Shown: positions 1-8,862, counted from the first letter of the stretch. The stretch is DNA of 49,028 bases from Candidatus Anaeroferrophillus wilburensis (GCA_016934315.1 JAFGSY010000033.1:1-49028); one strand, 5' to 3'. Made by a program: numbers and translations. The notes: generated by a model from the sequence alone, not told the origin.

Positions 1-392
<392 letters not shown>

Positions 393-517
393 AATCAAAA
401 CTCTTTTAATTTAACGGACTTTCCGGTTTCCCGAAAAGTTTTCATACAATAAATATTGTACTAACCCGAAAACAAACGTAATAGCGATCCTATTCAGTTT
501 TCAAAGATCAAGACTTT

Positions 518-527
518 TGCAAAGAGC
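518..527 (-). promoter_or_regulatory. boxA-like antitermination element in rRNA leader
   Basis: The minus strand reads GCTCTTTGCA in the 16S leader, between the promoters and the gene. This resembles the boxA element (TGCTCTTTA-type) bound by NusB/S10 in rRNA leaders. The rest of the leader (393-543) is A+T-rich and holds no gene. Confidence 0.4.
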
Positions 528-543
528 AAAAACGGTAACAATC

Positions 544-572
544 ATATTAACCAATCTGCAACCGCTTGTCAA
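544..572 (-). promoter_or_regulatory. Candidate rRNA promoter P3 (proximal)
   Basis: On the minus strand a perfect TTGACA (572-567) is followed after 17 bases by TAATAT (549-544). It is the closest of three such boxes upstream of the 16S gene, about 150 bases from its 5' end. Confidence 0.55.
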
Positions 573-610
573 CTTCTTTCTGCCGAAACCTGCAACAGAA
601 GAGAGGCGGT

Positions 611-637
611 TTTATATCGCTTCCTCTCTTTTGTCAA
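611..637 (-). promoter_or_regulatory. Candidate rRNA promoter P2
   Basis: On the minus strand TTGACA (637-632) is followed after 15 bases by TATAAA (616-611). Both hexamers are good, but the spacer is shorter than the usual 16-18, so this is weaker evidence than the boxes on either side. Confidence 0.45.
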
Positions 638-719
638 GCACTTTTTTTAAATTATTTTCGACCGATGAAGAACGGCAGCAAGGAGTGCTAAAGACTGTCC
701 TGTGCTGCAAAGGATGCGA

Positions 720-748
720 CTTATATCTCGATTGAATGGCTTTGTCAA
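720..748 (-). promoter_or_regulatory. Candidate rRNA promoter P1 (distal)
   Basis: On the minus strand TTGACA (748-743) is followed after exactly 17 bases by TATAAG (725-720). This is a near-consensus sigma-70 promoter, and the only gene it can drive is the 16S rRNA gene downstream. Confidence 0.6.
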
Positions 749-759
749 CACCTTTTTCC

Positions 760-1467
760 CTACTTTTTTTTATGACTGGCTTTTTTTTCCAACATCTGTC
801 GCACAGCTGCATTAACCTGTTGAAATTGTTCATCTGTCATCTCTGATTGCCGGGAAAAACCAGGATCGAGAGCCCCTTGCGTGCGGGCCTGCTGCAGGAC
901 AAATTCTTCACCAGGGTGAATTAATCTGCAGATATCCATCAGCGCATCATCACTGAGCAGGAACGGATGATACGTGGTACGAAACTGGTAGTCGATGCCC
1001 GACGCCCGCAGGAGAGTCATGCTTTGCTTGATTGCCGCCAGATCCACCTCCTCGACCCCGGCACACCGCCGGTAGATGTCAGACAACAGCGGCGCTTTGA
1101 TATCCATAGCAACAAAATCCAGCAGGTTTGCCGCCAGCAACGATGCAAGTACCGCCGGCTGCGAACCATTGGTATCCACCTTACAACGGAAGCCGGCTTG
1201 CTTGATCCGGCCGCACAGGTCTGCCAGACCATAGTGGAGCGTCGGCTCACCTCCTGATATGCAGACACCGTCAAGCCAGCACCTCATGGCTGCCAGCTGC
1301 GCAAAAACCTGATCCTGATCAAAGGTCTCACACTGTCCGGGGCTGAGAACCAGCTGCTGGTTGTGGCAATAGGGACAGCGGAAGTTGCAGCCTGGCAAAA
1401 AAAGAACCGCGACAACCTGTCCCGGCCAGTCTGAACACGAACTTTCAATAAAACCCTTGATCTGCAT
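760..1467 (-). CDS. nrdG: Anaerobic ribonucleoside-triphosphate reductase activating protein (radical SAM)
   Basis: This radical SAM activase uses S-adenosylmethionine and a [4Fe-4S] cluster to create the glycyl radical on NrdD. The CxxxCxxC cluster motif is visible at C27, C31 and C34 (GCNFRCPYCHN), followed by an SGGEPTL segment that binds SAM in this family. The protein has 235 residues, like other longer NrdG/PFL-activase relatives. I chose the ATG at 1467 because AGGA lies 6 bases before it. An in-frame ATG at 1488 has no ribosome binding site and would add seven residues unlike the family N-terminus. It is the last gene of the nrdD-redoxin-nrdG unit, 35 bases after the redoxin stop. Confidence 0.93.
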   Translation of the reverse strand: MQIKGFIESSCSDWPGQVVAVLFLPGCNFRCPYCHNQQLVLSPGQCETFDQDQVFAQLAAMRCWLDGVCISGGEPTLHYGLADLCGRIKQAGFRCKVDTNGSQPAVLASLLAANLLDFVAMDIKAPLLSDIYRRCAGVEEVDLAAIKQSMTLLRASGIDYQFRTTYHPFLLSDDALMDICRLIHPGEEFVLQQARTQGALDPGFSRQSEMTDEQFQQVNAAVRQMLEKKASHKKK

Positions 1468-1501
1468 GCCCGATCCTGCGCAGTTCATCAGGGAGAAGCC
1501 G

Positions 1502-1756
1502 CTAGAGAAATGTCTTCACCTCATCCTCGGGGGGCACCATACCCCGCCAAGCGGCCAACTGGTCATCGTCGCCGTCGGTGAGCAGAACAGTCGGCGTCGC
1601 CAGCACCCCATAATAGGCGGCCTCGGCCAGGCCATCAACAGTATCAACATCATACAGATTAACCTCGTACCCCTGTCCGGACAAAACATTGCCCAGCACC
1701 TTTGCCGCCGGACATCGGGGACAATCACTTTTCAGAAAGATCCGTATAGTTTTCAC
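1502..1756 (-). CDS. Small thioredoxin/NrdH-like redoxin of the class III RNR operon
   Basis: A small thioredoxin-fold protein of about 84 residues with a redox CPRC motif (C12, C15) near the N-terminus and a cis-proline segment, ATPTVLL, further on. These are the hallmarks of NrdH, glutaredoxin and thioredoxin-like proteins. It sits between nrdD and nrdG on the same strand, so it is most likely the electron donor that re-reduces NrdD after each turnover. The start is uncertain. GTG at 1756 gives the usual family N-terminus (KTIRIFLKSDCPRC), while TTG codons at 1774 and 1777 lie behind a GGTGG stretch and would add six or seven residues. Confidence 0.82.
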   Translation of the reverse strand: MKTIRIFLKSDCPRCPAAKVLGNVLSGQGYEVNLYDVDTVDGLAEAAYYGVLATPTVLLTDGDDDQLAAWRGMVPPEDEVKTFL

Positions 1757-1789
1757 CCTATCAGCCCACGACAACAAACCACCAAGCCA

Positions 1790-3895
1790 TCAGCACAAGC
1801 TTCGATGACGATCATGCAATTCACCCAGCTTACCCTTGTTCCAGCTGGAGATTCTGGTAAAATAACCGGTTATCCGGGTAATACCATCCACGTCCTCCGA
1901 GCCGCAGTAAGGACAGGCAGCCGCCAGCCCCCGGGCGGTTTTGCTACAGGCATTGCACGCCGTAAATTCAGGCGAAAAGGCCACCTGGTCATTCATCGTC
2001 CGACGGAAAATCTTTTCAACCAGGTTGGCCAGGGAGCCGCTGTCCGGACGAGACTCTCCCAGCCAGATATGGGTCAGGGCGCCGGCCTCCACCAAGGGGT
2101 GAAAACGCCCCTCAAGCTCAACCCGCTCCAAAGGGTTCATCTGGCTGGCGACATTCACATAGGTTGAGTTGGTATAATACACCTCTCCAGTTGAAACATC
2201 CCCCTTAACGACCACCCCTGAATGGGGCGCATGGTACTTCAGATCAAGCCGGGCAAAGCGATAGGCAGTGCTTTCCGCCGGCGTCTGCTCCAGCACAAAG
2301 TGCATGCCATGCTGACGGCTCAGCTTTTCAGTCATGATTTTCATGTGGGAAATAATTTTTAAGCCAAACTTAAAGGCTTTTTTGGACTCATGCATCTGTT
2401 GACCGAGATGAATCTGCACCAGTTCATTGAGGCCCACCATACCGATCAGATAGGAAACCCGGTGCATGCGCAGGTAGGCCGTCCCATCCCGGTTCATGGT
2501 CAACAGGCCCAGCGGCCCCTGCTCACCAAAGGAGAGCAACCGTTCAATAAAGGCCCGTTTCTGCTGGTGGGCTTTAACGGCCAACCCCATCACCCCGCTC
2601 AACAAGGTCAATAGGCGGGTATCATCACCACCAGCTTTATAACCCAGACGGGGCAGATTCAACGTCACGTTCTGCAATGCCGAATAGCGCATCTTCCACG
2701 GCTGTTTGGCATCCTCTAGATCGTTCTCATCAAGTTTGAAACTCAACCGGCAGCATTCGGAAATCTTCGCCGTCTCGCCCCGGTCGAAAACAAAGTACGT
2801 ATTCCCCATAACCGCCGCCACATCACAGATATGCGCTAAAAACCGCTCATGACCCTCGGTGGCAAAAAACTTTTCGGTAATATGAACCAGCGGCTTGGGA
2901 AAGAAGAACGGCCGACCCGACCCATCGCCTTGGCGATACACCTCGAACAGAGCCCAGATAAAACGCTGCGCTTCCGTGGCATAGTCCCCGTAGGTTTTAC
3001 CGGTGAACTCGCCGCCCGGACCGATGGCCGGCACATTGACAAAATGCTTGGGAACCTCCCAGTAGAGGTTCAGATCACTGAAAATCGCCTGGCCGCCTCG
3101 GGCCACTGCCTGCTGGGAAAACTCAAAAATCATCATCTGGGCCAATTGGTAGACTTCCTGGTCACTGAGGTCCACCAGATAAGGGGCAAAAAACAGATTG
3201 ACTGCGTCCCAGCCGATCGCCCCGGCAAAATTTCCCTGCAGGGCGGCGGAAAACTTCAGCATATGGGCCAGCAACACCTCTGGATGCCTGGCGGGCCTGG
3301 CAATGGCCAGAGCATTGGGCAGATTCAGACCAAACTTCTTGATGTACTCCAGCGACTGCCCGCTGCAGTAGGGCCGATCGATAAAACCCAGATCATGCAA
3401 ATGAAGATCACCCCGCATGTGGGCGTCACCTACCTCCGGATCGAACACCTGCAACAGGGCGTACTCCTTTTTAATATTTTCCGCCAGGGTCAGGTTGGTT
3501 GCCTCCGGCCCATGAGGCATATTGGCATTTTCCTTATTGGGACTGACAATCAGCTGCTCCACATCGTAGAGTGGCATCCCCAGCCGGGTATGCTTGACGC
3601 GGGCCTCTTCAAGCCCCATTTCAATCAACTTGGCATCCACCAGCTCACGGATAAGGGGAGCGGAGATGAATTTTAGCTTGGCGGCAAAAACCGTTTCCTC
3701 GACCGCCTTGCTGACCTTGTCGGCCACTTGCTGCTCAAGACCGGTTTCCCGCATGAGCGCCTCGGTAATCCGCCGCCGGTCCCAGGCGGTAATATCTTCC
3801 GATGAAGTCCGGACATGGAATAGTGCCATATCAGTGGTTTCCCGCAGCCTGTCCTCTCCATCATGCACCAGATTCAATTGGGCTTTCCGCGCCAT
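1790..3895 (-). CDS. nrdD: Anaerobic (class III) ribonucleoside-triphosphate reductase
   Basis: This glycyl-radical enzyme reduces ribonucleoside triphosphates to deoxyribonucleotides without oxygen. Starting at the ATG at 3895, preceded by AAAGGA 5 bases upstream, the protein has 701 residues. An upstream in-frame ATG at 3949 would add a non-homologous hydrophobic stretch. An ATP-cone occupies roughly residues 10-95. The catalytic barrel includes an adjacent cysteine pair (SECCRL). The C-terminus has a zinc ribbon (C647/C650, C661/C664) and the glycyl-radical motif RITGYF with the radical on G677. The adjacent redoxin suggests the thioredoxin-dependent subgroup known from Neisseria bacilliformis rather than the formate-dependent E. 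coli type. Confidence 0.96.
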   Translation of the reverse strand: MARKAQLNLVHDGEDRLRETTDMALFHVRTSSEDITAWDRRRITEALMRETGLEQQVADKVSKAVEETVFAAKLKFISAPLIRELVDAKLIEMGLEEARVKHTRLGMPLYDVEQLIVSPNKENANMPHGPEATNLTLAENIKKEYALLQVFDPEVGDAHMRGDLHLHDLGFIDRPYCSGQSLEYIKKFGLNLPNALAIARPARHPEVLLAHMLKFSAALQGNFAGAIGWDAVNLFFAPYLVDLSDQEVYQLAQMMIFEFSQQAVARGGQAIFSDLNLYWEVPKHFVNVPAIGPGGEFTGKTYGDYATEAQRFIWALFEVYRQGDGSGRPFFFPKPLVHITEKFFATEGHERFLAHICDVAAVMGNTYFVFDRGETAKISECCRLSFKLDENDLEDAKQPWKMRYSALQNVTLNLPRLGYKAGGDDTRLLTLLSGVMGLAVKAHQQKRAFIERLLSFGEQGPLGLLTMNRDGTAYLRMHRVSYLIGMVGLNELVQIHLGQQMHESKKAFKFGLKIISHMKIMTEKLSRQHGMHFVLEQTPAESTAYRFARLDLKYHAPHSGVVVKGDVSTGEVYYTNSTYVNVASQMNPLERVELEGRFHPLVEAGALTHIWLGESRPDSGSLANLVEKIFRRTMNDQVAFSPEFTACNACSKTARGLAAACPYCGSEDVDGITRITGYFTRISSWNKGKLGELHDRHRSLC

Positions 3896-3956
3896 CACGT
3901 TCCTTTCAAAAAACAAAAAAACCAAACAAAATAAAGAGTTAAACAACATGACAAGA

Positions 3957-4004
3957 ACACTATATCTTGTATAATACCACAGTAGGTACTATGCCATATA
4001 GTGG
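3957..4004 (-). promoter_or_regulatory. Pair of NrdR-like boxes upstream of nrdD
   Basis: Box 1 (3957-3972) contains CTATATCTTG, matching the NrdR core CwAtATaTwG at nine of ten positions. Box 2 (3989-4004, read on the minus strand) keeps the CCACTATAT half. The box centres are 32 bases apart, which is three helical turns, the spacing typical of NrdR box pairs. Minus-strand promoter elements coincide with them: TTGACA just before box 2 and TGGTATTAT just before box 1. NrdR binding here would repress the reductase operon when dATP/ATP is high. Confidence 0.72.
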
Positions 4005-4167
4005 CTGTCAAGCTGTTTTTACACCACCAGCCGGGAAAGCATTCTCTCGAGAAAAATCCTGGCTAACCCATAGAAAAAAGGCTGACAGTAAAAAAGAGGG
4101 GGCATGAAAAACCGCGGAAAGAGGCTTGGAAGCTGGCCAGCAGCGAAGAAAATGGTACACCGAAAAT

Positions 4168-5727
4168 TCAGAAACGATAGCCCTCAATCCCATAGATCGG
4201 CACTCGGGAGTTCACCCCCTTGATCACTCCGGGAGCCAGCGATTTGACCTGGAATGTCTCCTTCACGCACTGGTAGACGGCATCGCTCACCAGGATTTCA
4301 CCACCCCGGGCAAATTCCTGCAGCCGGGAAGCCAGATTGACCGTATCGCCGATGGCGGTATAATCCATCCTCAGAGGAGAACCGATATTGCCCACCAACG
4401 CCTCTCCGCGATTAATGCCAATCCCCAGGTACAGGTAGGGATTGCCGGCATCCCGCTGCTGGCGACTGTAGCGGTTGACCTCCGCCTGCATATCGACGGC
4501 ACACTGAACGGCTTTCATGGCATCATCGGCGATGGTGACCGGTGCCCCGAACAGGGCCATGACGCAGTCGCCGATGAATTTATCCAGCGTCCCTTCGTAG
4601 CGGGACACCACCTCCACCATGATGCTGAAATAGGCATTGAGGAGCTCGACCATCTGTTCAGGATCAACCAGTTTGGTCTGGAATGAAAAGCTGCGCAGAT
4701 CAGCAAACAGGACGGTGAGCAGCTGGCGTGACCCGGCCAGCCTGATGGGATCTTTAGCTGCCAGCACACCCTCGGCCACTTTCGGACTGACATAACAGGA
4801 GAGCGAATGGAGCAGCACCTCACGATCAGTAATATCATTCACCAGGATGATATAGCCCTGGAGATCATCTTGCTTGCCGAGCCATTTTCCCATCTTGATT
4901 CTGAAATAGCGCGGCGGACCGTCGGGAGATTCCCGGTCCTGAACCTTCAGGCTTTCAATCATCCCATAAGCTTGTAGCTGCTCCTTACAGTAGGCGAACG
5001 ACACCCCGGCCTCAGAAAACAGCAGTTTATCCACCCGCTGGCCCAATGCTTCATCACCGGGAATACCGGTGATCTTTGCCATCACCTGATTAAACACTTT
5101 AATCTGCAGCTGCCGATCAACAACAACCAGGCCGGCATTAAGGTTGTCAATGATTTCGGAAAGAAAATCCCGGCTATGCTGCAGTTCCCGGGTAGTTTCG
5201 GCGACCCGCCGATCGAGGGAAACGGAAAGCTGCCGCAGCTCTTCATTGCGCTGTGACAACGAGGTATTCGTCTCCTGCAGTAGGCCGGTCAAAGCATCCT
5301 GGTACTTGGTGGCAAAGAGCTGCAGCGCTTGGCTTTCAGCCGTCAAAATATGGTTTAGACAGGCAACCACCAAGCGGTAGTCACCGGCCAGTTCCTCCAC
5401 CAGCACGGGAAATGCCACTTCACAAAAAACCAGGAACGCTCCCTGGATAACCGCAAGCCTGACATCCTCGGCACTGCGTTGCTGTACCATCCGGGAGATA
5501 TAGGCTTCGAGGGAAACAAAGGATCCTGTGGAGAGTACGTCAAGGAAGGCATGGTAGCATTGGGCAAAACTGTCCCTGACATCCTCCTGGTCACGCTGGC
5601 GATACGCCGGAATTCGTGTGCAGACGGCCTGCAGCGAATGGCCAATAAGATCGTCACGGTGCCTGCTGAGAATGTCATGCAACCTGGCCGCGATCTCGGG
5701 GGAAGTGGGCTGGTCGGGCAACAGCAT
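4168..5727 (-). CDS. Adenylate cyclase (class III) with N-terminal sensor and PAS domain
   Basis: This signalling protein of 519 residues should make cAMP from ATP. The N-terminal ~150 residues form a helical domain resembling RsbR-type sensor domains. A short coiled coil follows at about 160-190, then a PAS domain at about 190-300. The C-terminal class III cyclase domain shows both metal-binding aspartates (FADLRSF near 342, FIGD near 386), the purine-selecting lysine (LDKFIGD) and aspartate (IGDTVN), and the transition-state NxxxR (NLASRL near 465). These residues indicate ATP rather than GTP. No transmembrane segment is evident. The ATG at 5727 has AGAGG 4 bases upstream; an in-frame ATG at 5742 has none. 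The sensed signal is unknown. Confidence 0.88.
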   Translation of the reverse strand: MLLPDQPTSPEIAARLHDILSRHRDDLIGHSLQAVCTRIPAYRQRDQEDVRDSFAQCYHAFLDVLSTGSFVSLEAYISRMVQQRSAEDVRLAVIQGAFLVFCEVAFPVLVEELAGDYRLVVACLNHILTAESQALQLFATKYQDALTGLLQETNTSLSQRNEELRQLSVSLDRRVAETTRELQHSRDFLSEIIDNLNAGLVVVDRQLQIKVFNQVMAKITGIPGDEALGQRVDKLLFSEAGVSFAYCKEQLQAYGMIESLKVQDRESPDGPPRYFRIKMGKWLGKQDDLQGYIILVNDITDREVLLHSLSCYVSPKVAEGVLAAKDPIRLAGSRQLLTVLFADLRSFSFQTKLVDPEQMVELLNAYFSIMVEVVSRYEGTLDKFIGDCVMALFGAPVTIADDAMKAVQCAVDMQAEVNRYSRQQRDAGNPYLYLGIGINRGEALVGNIGSPLRMDYTAIGDTVNLASRLQEFARGGEILVSDAVYQCVKETFQVKSLAPGVIKGVNSRVPIYGIEGYRF

Positions 5728-5821
5728 ACAGCCTCTTACCATTATTGGGGAGGTGCGATGGTGCTCATCCGGAAGCCGGCTGTATTACTGCAGAAAATTT
5801 TTGGTTGCCGGATGAAATAGT

Positions 5822-6382
5822 CTAAAAGGTATATTCCTGTTCGCCGGCCAACGAATAGATCATCATGGAAACATCATGGAGTGTACCGTCGCTTTCCATA
5901 AAAAAATCATCCAGTTCAGCCTGGCGTTTAAATCCCAGTTTCCGGAACGCCTTGACTACGGAAACCTGCTCCGAAACCACCCGGGCGAGAAGGTAGCGCA
6001 ATCCCAGTGCGCCGGCAATCTGGATCAGCTCCTTAAGCAGCAGTGAGCCCAAGCCGACACCTCGAAAATCACGGGTCAGGAAAATGCGCAATTCGCCGGT
6101 ATGGCGCCCCCCCCCCGTATGCCGGTGCAAGGTGGCATCGCCGATCAGCGTATTATTGTGCAGGGCTAACAGGGGTAAAACTCGATCATAATCTAGGCTT
6201 TCAAACCATGAAGCAACGAGAGTTTCATCTCTCACATCTTCATAAAGGAAACGGAGATCATCGTCGCTGGCCTGCTTGAACATGTCAACCACCGCGTTAC
6301 GGTCATCAGCAACCATGGGCCGGATGAGAATCCGTCGCCGATTGCTGGTATTTACAAATTTGCGGTATACTTTCAGATTCAT
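5822..6382 (-). CDS. GNAT-family N-acetyltransferase
   Basis: A 186-residue GNAT protein. The acetyl-CoA pyrophosphate-binding loop is visible as RDFRGVGLGSLLL in the middle, followed by the usual C-terminal FRKLGF segment. The N-terminal RILIRPMVADD is a typical GNAT beta strand. The substrate cannot be told. The ATG at 6382 is preceded by GAGGAATAA, a good ribosome binding site. A run of ten C (6107-6116) lies inside the gene and codes for part of a Gly-Gly-Gly stretch before the acetyl-CoA loop, a possible slippage site. Confidence 0.85.
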   Translation of the reverse strand: MNLKVYRKFVNTSNRRRILIRPMVADDRNAVVDMFKQASDDDLRFLYEDVRDETLVASWFESLDYDRVLPLLALHNNTLIGDATLHRHTGGGRHTGELRIFLTRDFRGVGLGSLLLKELIQIAGALGLRYLLARVVSEQVSVVKAFRKLGFKRQAELDDFFMESDGTLHDVSMMIYSLAGEQEYTF

Positions 6383-6584
6383 TTATTCCTCCACCTGCTC
6401 AGCGATAATCAACAGACCATCAACTCCCCAGCCAAAGAGCAGAGCCTCACCTCTTCAACCAGCAATATCGATGATCTTATTCCATAATAAAAGAGACCTA
6501 CCATTGTCAACAAAAGTTTACAACCAGCAAAAATTCCGCTATAGCGATACAAGAACAATAATTCCAAAGCAACGGAGTACGGCC
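6383..6584. other. Divergent intergenic region, GNAT gene / thiamine-binding gene
   Basis: About 200 bases, A+T-rich near 6480-6570, between divergently transcribed genes. It must carry the promoters of both units, but I could not single out convincing -35/-10 pairs. No gene, repeat or hairpin stands out. Confidence 0.5.
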
Positions 6585-6887
6585 ATGGCCATGATGGAAA
6601 TCAGTGTCGTTCCTCTGGGAACCTCAACCCCGGGAGTCAGCACTTATGTGGCTGCCTGCCTGCAGGAAATCAGGCAATCAGGACTGGAACACCAGTTGAC
6701 GGCCATGGGCACCATCGTCGTTGGTTCGGTCAGCGAACTCCTTGACCTGGCCGGCAGACTCCATCACCTGCCGCTGGCCATGGGCGCCAAGCGGGTGGCC
6801 ACCACCATCAAGCTGGATGAACGGCTGGACAAGCCGTTGAGCATCGGCGGCAAAATTGCGGCGGTAGAAAAACAATGTCAACCCTAG
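6585..6887 (+). CDS. MTH1187/YkoF-family thiamine-binding-like protein
   Basis: A 100-residue protein of the MTH1187 family (formerly DUF77), a ferredoxin-like fold whose members bind thiamine or related pyrimidines. Features seen are the N-terminal ISVVPLGT strand, the conserved TAMGTIV segment, and the basic KRVATTIKLDERLD segment near the C-terminus. GGAG lies 7 bases before the ATG at 6585; further ATGs at 6591 and 6594 are less well placed. The stop overlaps the start of the nitrilase gene by 13 bases, so the two are translationally coupled. Whether the pair acts in thiamine salvage is inference. Confidence 0.85.
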   Translation: MAMMEISVVPLGTSTPGVSTYVAACLQEIRQSGLEHQLTAMGTIVVGSVSELLDLAGRLHHLPLAMGAKRVATTIKLDERLDKPLSIGGKIAAVEKQCQP

Positions 6888-7702
6888 CCGGCAGACCACA
6901 ACGGCTGACGGTTTCTCTGGTCCAGATGAACGTTTCACTGGGGAAGCCGTACCGCAATCTCAGCCAAGCGGTCAAGCTCATCGGTCGCGACCTCCGGGAG
7001 CCCACCGATCTCATCCTGCTGCCGGAGATGTGGAGCACCGGCTACGATTTTCCCCACTTTCCTCGGCTGGCCGCCTCTTCGGAGCCTCTGCTGGCCCGCC
7101 TGCAGGAAATCGCCAGCCAACGTCAGGCCGCCATCGGCGGCACCATGCTCGAACAGGACGGCAACCATTTTTACAATACCTTCCTCCTGATCAACCAAAA
7201 CGGAAATATTGCCGCCCGCTACCGGAAAATTCATCTCTTTTCACTGATGGATGAACCGGACTATTTTACTCCCGGCGACACGCCGGTCATGACCCGCATC
7301 AAGGATATCCCGGTAGGGCTGATCACCTGCTACGATCTTAGGTTTCCTGAACTGAGCCGCACCCTGGCCCTGGCCGGCAGCCAGCTGCTCCTGGTCTGCG
7401 CCCAGTGGCCCACCAACCGCGCCCGCCACTGGCAGGCGCTGCTCCGAGCCCGCGCCATTGAAAACCAGTTTTTTGTCGCCGCCTGCAACCGGATCGGCAA
7501 GGGAGCGGAGCACCAATTTCCCGGGCTCTCGTCAATCCATGACCCGTGGGGAGAACGGCTGCTGCAAGCCCCCAGGAAACAGGGTGTCTTCACCTGCACC
7601 CTCAATTTCAGCCGCCTGGCCGCGGTACGCAAACTGATCAACATCTACGCCGACCGCTGCCCGGACGCCTACCAACAGGAATTCTCTACTGGGAAAATCT
7701 GA
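6875..7702 (+). CDS. Carbon-nitrogen hydrolase (nitrilase superfamily, omega-amidase-like)
   Basis: A 275-residue amidase with the Glu-Lys-Cys triad: E51 in LLPEMWSTGYDF, K118 in YRKIHLF, and C152 in GLITCYDLRFPE. The length and the MWSTGYDF and YDLRFPE signatures match omega-amidases, which hydrolyse alpha-ketoglutaramate or ketosuccinamate, removing by-products of glutamine or asparagine transamination. The exact substrate remains a family-level guess. The start codon lies inside the end of the preceding MTH1187-type gene. Nothing obvious follows in the 190 bases to the convergent rfbD gene. Confidence 0.88.
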   Translation: MSTLAGRPQRLTVSLVQMNVSLGKPYRNLSQAVKLIGRDLREPTDLILLPEMWSTGYDFPHFPRLAASSEPLLARLQEIASQRQAAIGGTMLEQDGNHFYNTFLLINQNGNIAARYRKIHLFSLMDEPDYFTPGDTPVMTRIKDIPVGLITCYDLRFPELSRTLALAGSQLLLVCAQWPTNRARHWQALLRARAIENQFFVAACNRIGKGAEHQFPGLSSIHDPWGERLLQAPRKQGVFTCTLNFSRLAAVRKLINIYADRCPDAYQQEFSTGKI

Positions 7703-7895
7703 AAAATCGGCCCTTCCCGGACCACACCTAAAATCCAAATGCGAAAAAGAGAGACCCTCTCTGACGCCATCCGGACCTGGCTCCCGCTCATTCTTGCCGG
7801 CCATTCCCGGCCGGCTCTGAGGCATCCGCCGCGAATCACCGCCCAGGCATTCACCAGGAGCCCAAAATAGTTTACAACCAGCCCTGATAAGCTTC

Positions 7896-8759
7896 TTACC
7901 TCAGGGTAAGATAATCCCGCAGAGCCTCCTGCCACGGACGCACCAAGGAGGGAATTAGCTCCTTGACCTTGTTGAGCCCGAGCACCGAACGGACCGGCCG
8001 CAAAGCCGCCTGCTCGATCTGGGCGGTGGTCACCGGCTTGATCAGGGCTGCATCATAACCCAGAATCCCAGCAATCTCGCGGGCCACCTCATACCAGCTG
8101 ACACCCGCGGCGCCGGCATCATTACTGTAATGGTATTTGCCTCGCGCCCGAAGATCAACAAGATAGACGGCAGCAGCGGCCAGGTCACCGACATAGGTGG
8201 GGGCACCAAACTGGTCATTAACCACCGACAGGCTTTCCCCTGCTGCCAGCTTCTGCCGCACCGTATCAACAAAATTTTTACCGCCCGGACCATAAAGCCA
8301 GCTGGTTCGGATAATCAGATGACCATCCCAGATACTGGCCAGCATCTCTTCGCCGCCCTGTTTTGACATACCGTAATAATTCAGCGGCCAATGTTCATCC
8401 CACTCCCGATAGGGCTCCCCCTTTTTGCCATCGAAAATATAATCAGAGCTGAAATGACAAATAAAGGAATGATTCTGCTGGGCTGCCAGCGCCAAGTTTC
8501 TGACCCCACGGGAGTTGACCGCCAAGGCCAGATGATGTTCCTGTTCGGCCTCATCAACCTTCGTATAAGCAGCACAGTTGATGATCGCCGCTGGCTTAAG
8601 CCGACCGATCTCCGCCAGCACCCGCTGATCATCGGTAATATCAAGCTCTGCATGACCGAGGGCAACAACCTCATGTTCACCCGGGGTCATGGACAGCAGT
8701 CCGACAATCGCCCGGCCCAGCATACCGTTGGCGCCGGTAACTACAATGGTATCCGACAT
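7896..8759 (-). CDS. rfbD: dTDP-4-dehydrorhamnose reductase
   Basis: An NAD(P)-dependent short-chain-type reductase of 287 residues that makes dTDP-L-rhamnose, the last step of the rhamnose donor pathway for surface polysaccharides. The N-terminal Rossmann loop TGANGMLG, the DITD motif, the catalytic YYGMSK, and the C-terminal RPVRSVLGLNK (RP-S-L-N motif) are all typical. The ATG at 8759 has AAGGA about 6 bases upstream; an in-frame codon at 8798 adds an unrelated extension. No rfbA, rfbB or rfbC gene is adjacent, so the gene stands apart from its pathway here. Confidence 0.92.
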   Translation of the reverse strand: MSDTIVVTGANGMLGRAIVGLLSMTPGEHEVVALGHAELDITDDQRVLAEIGRLKPAAIINCAAYTKVDEAEQEHHLALAVNSRGVRNLALAAQQNHSFICHFSSDYIFDGKKGEPYREWDEHWPLNYYGMSKQGGEEMLASIWDGHLIIRTSWLYGPGGKNFVDTVRQKLAAGESLSVVNDQFGAPTYVGDLAAAAVYLVDLRARGKYHYSNDAGAAGVSWYEVAREIAGILGYDAALIKPVTTAQIEQAALRPVRSVLGLNKVKELIPSLVRPWQEALRDYLTLR

Positions 8760-8862
8760 AATTGATTCCTTCCTGAAAAGATGTTTTTGAAGACCCACAC
8801 AAAGTCTGAAAAGGACACGTCCCTACGTTACACCATTGGCCAACGCAAAACAACCTTACAAA

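Noticed and set aside
4008-4193. Short minus-strand frame upstream of nrdD
   Set aside because: It would overlap the end of the cyclase gene and run into the NrdR/promoter region; no ribosome binding site or family resemblance.
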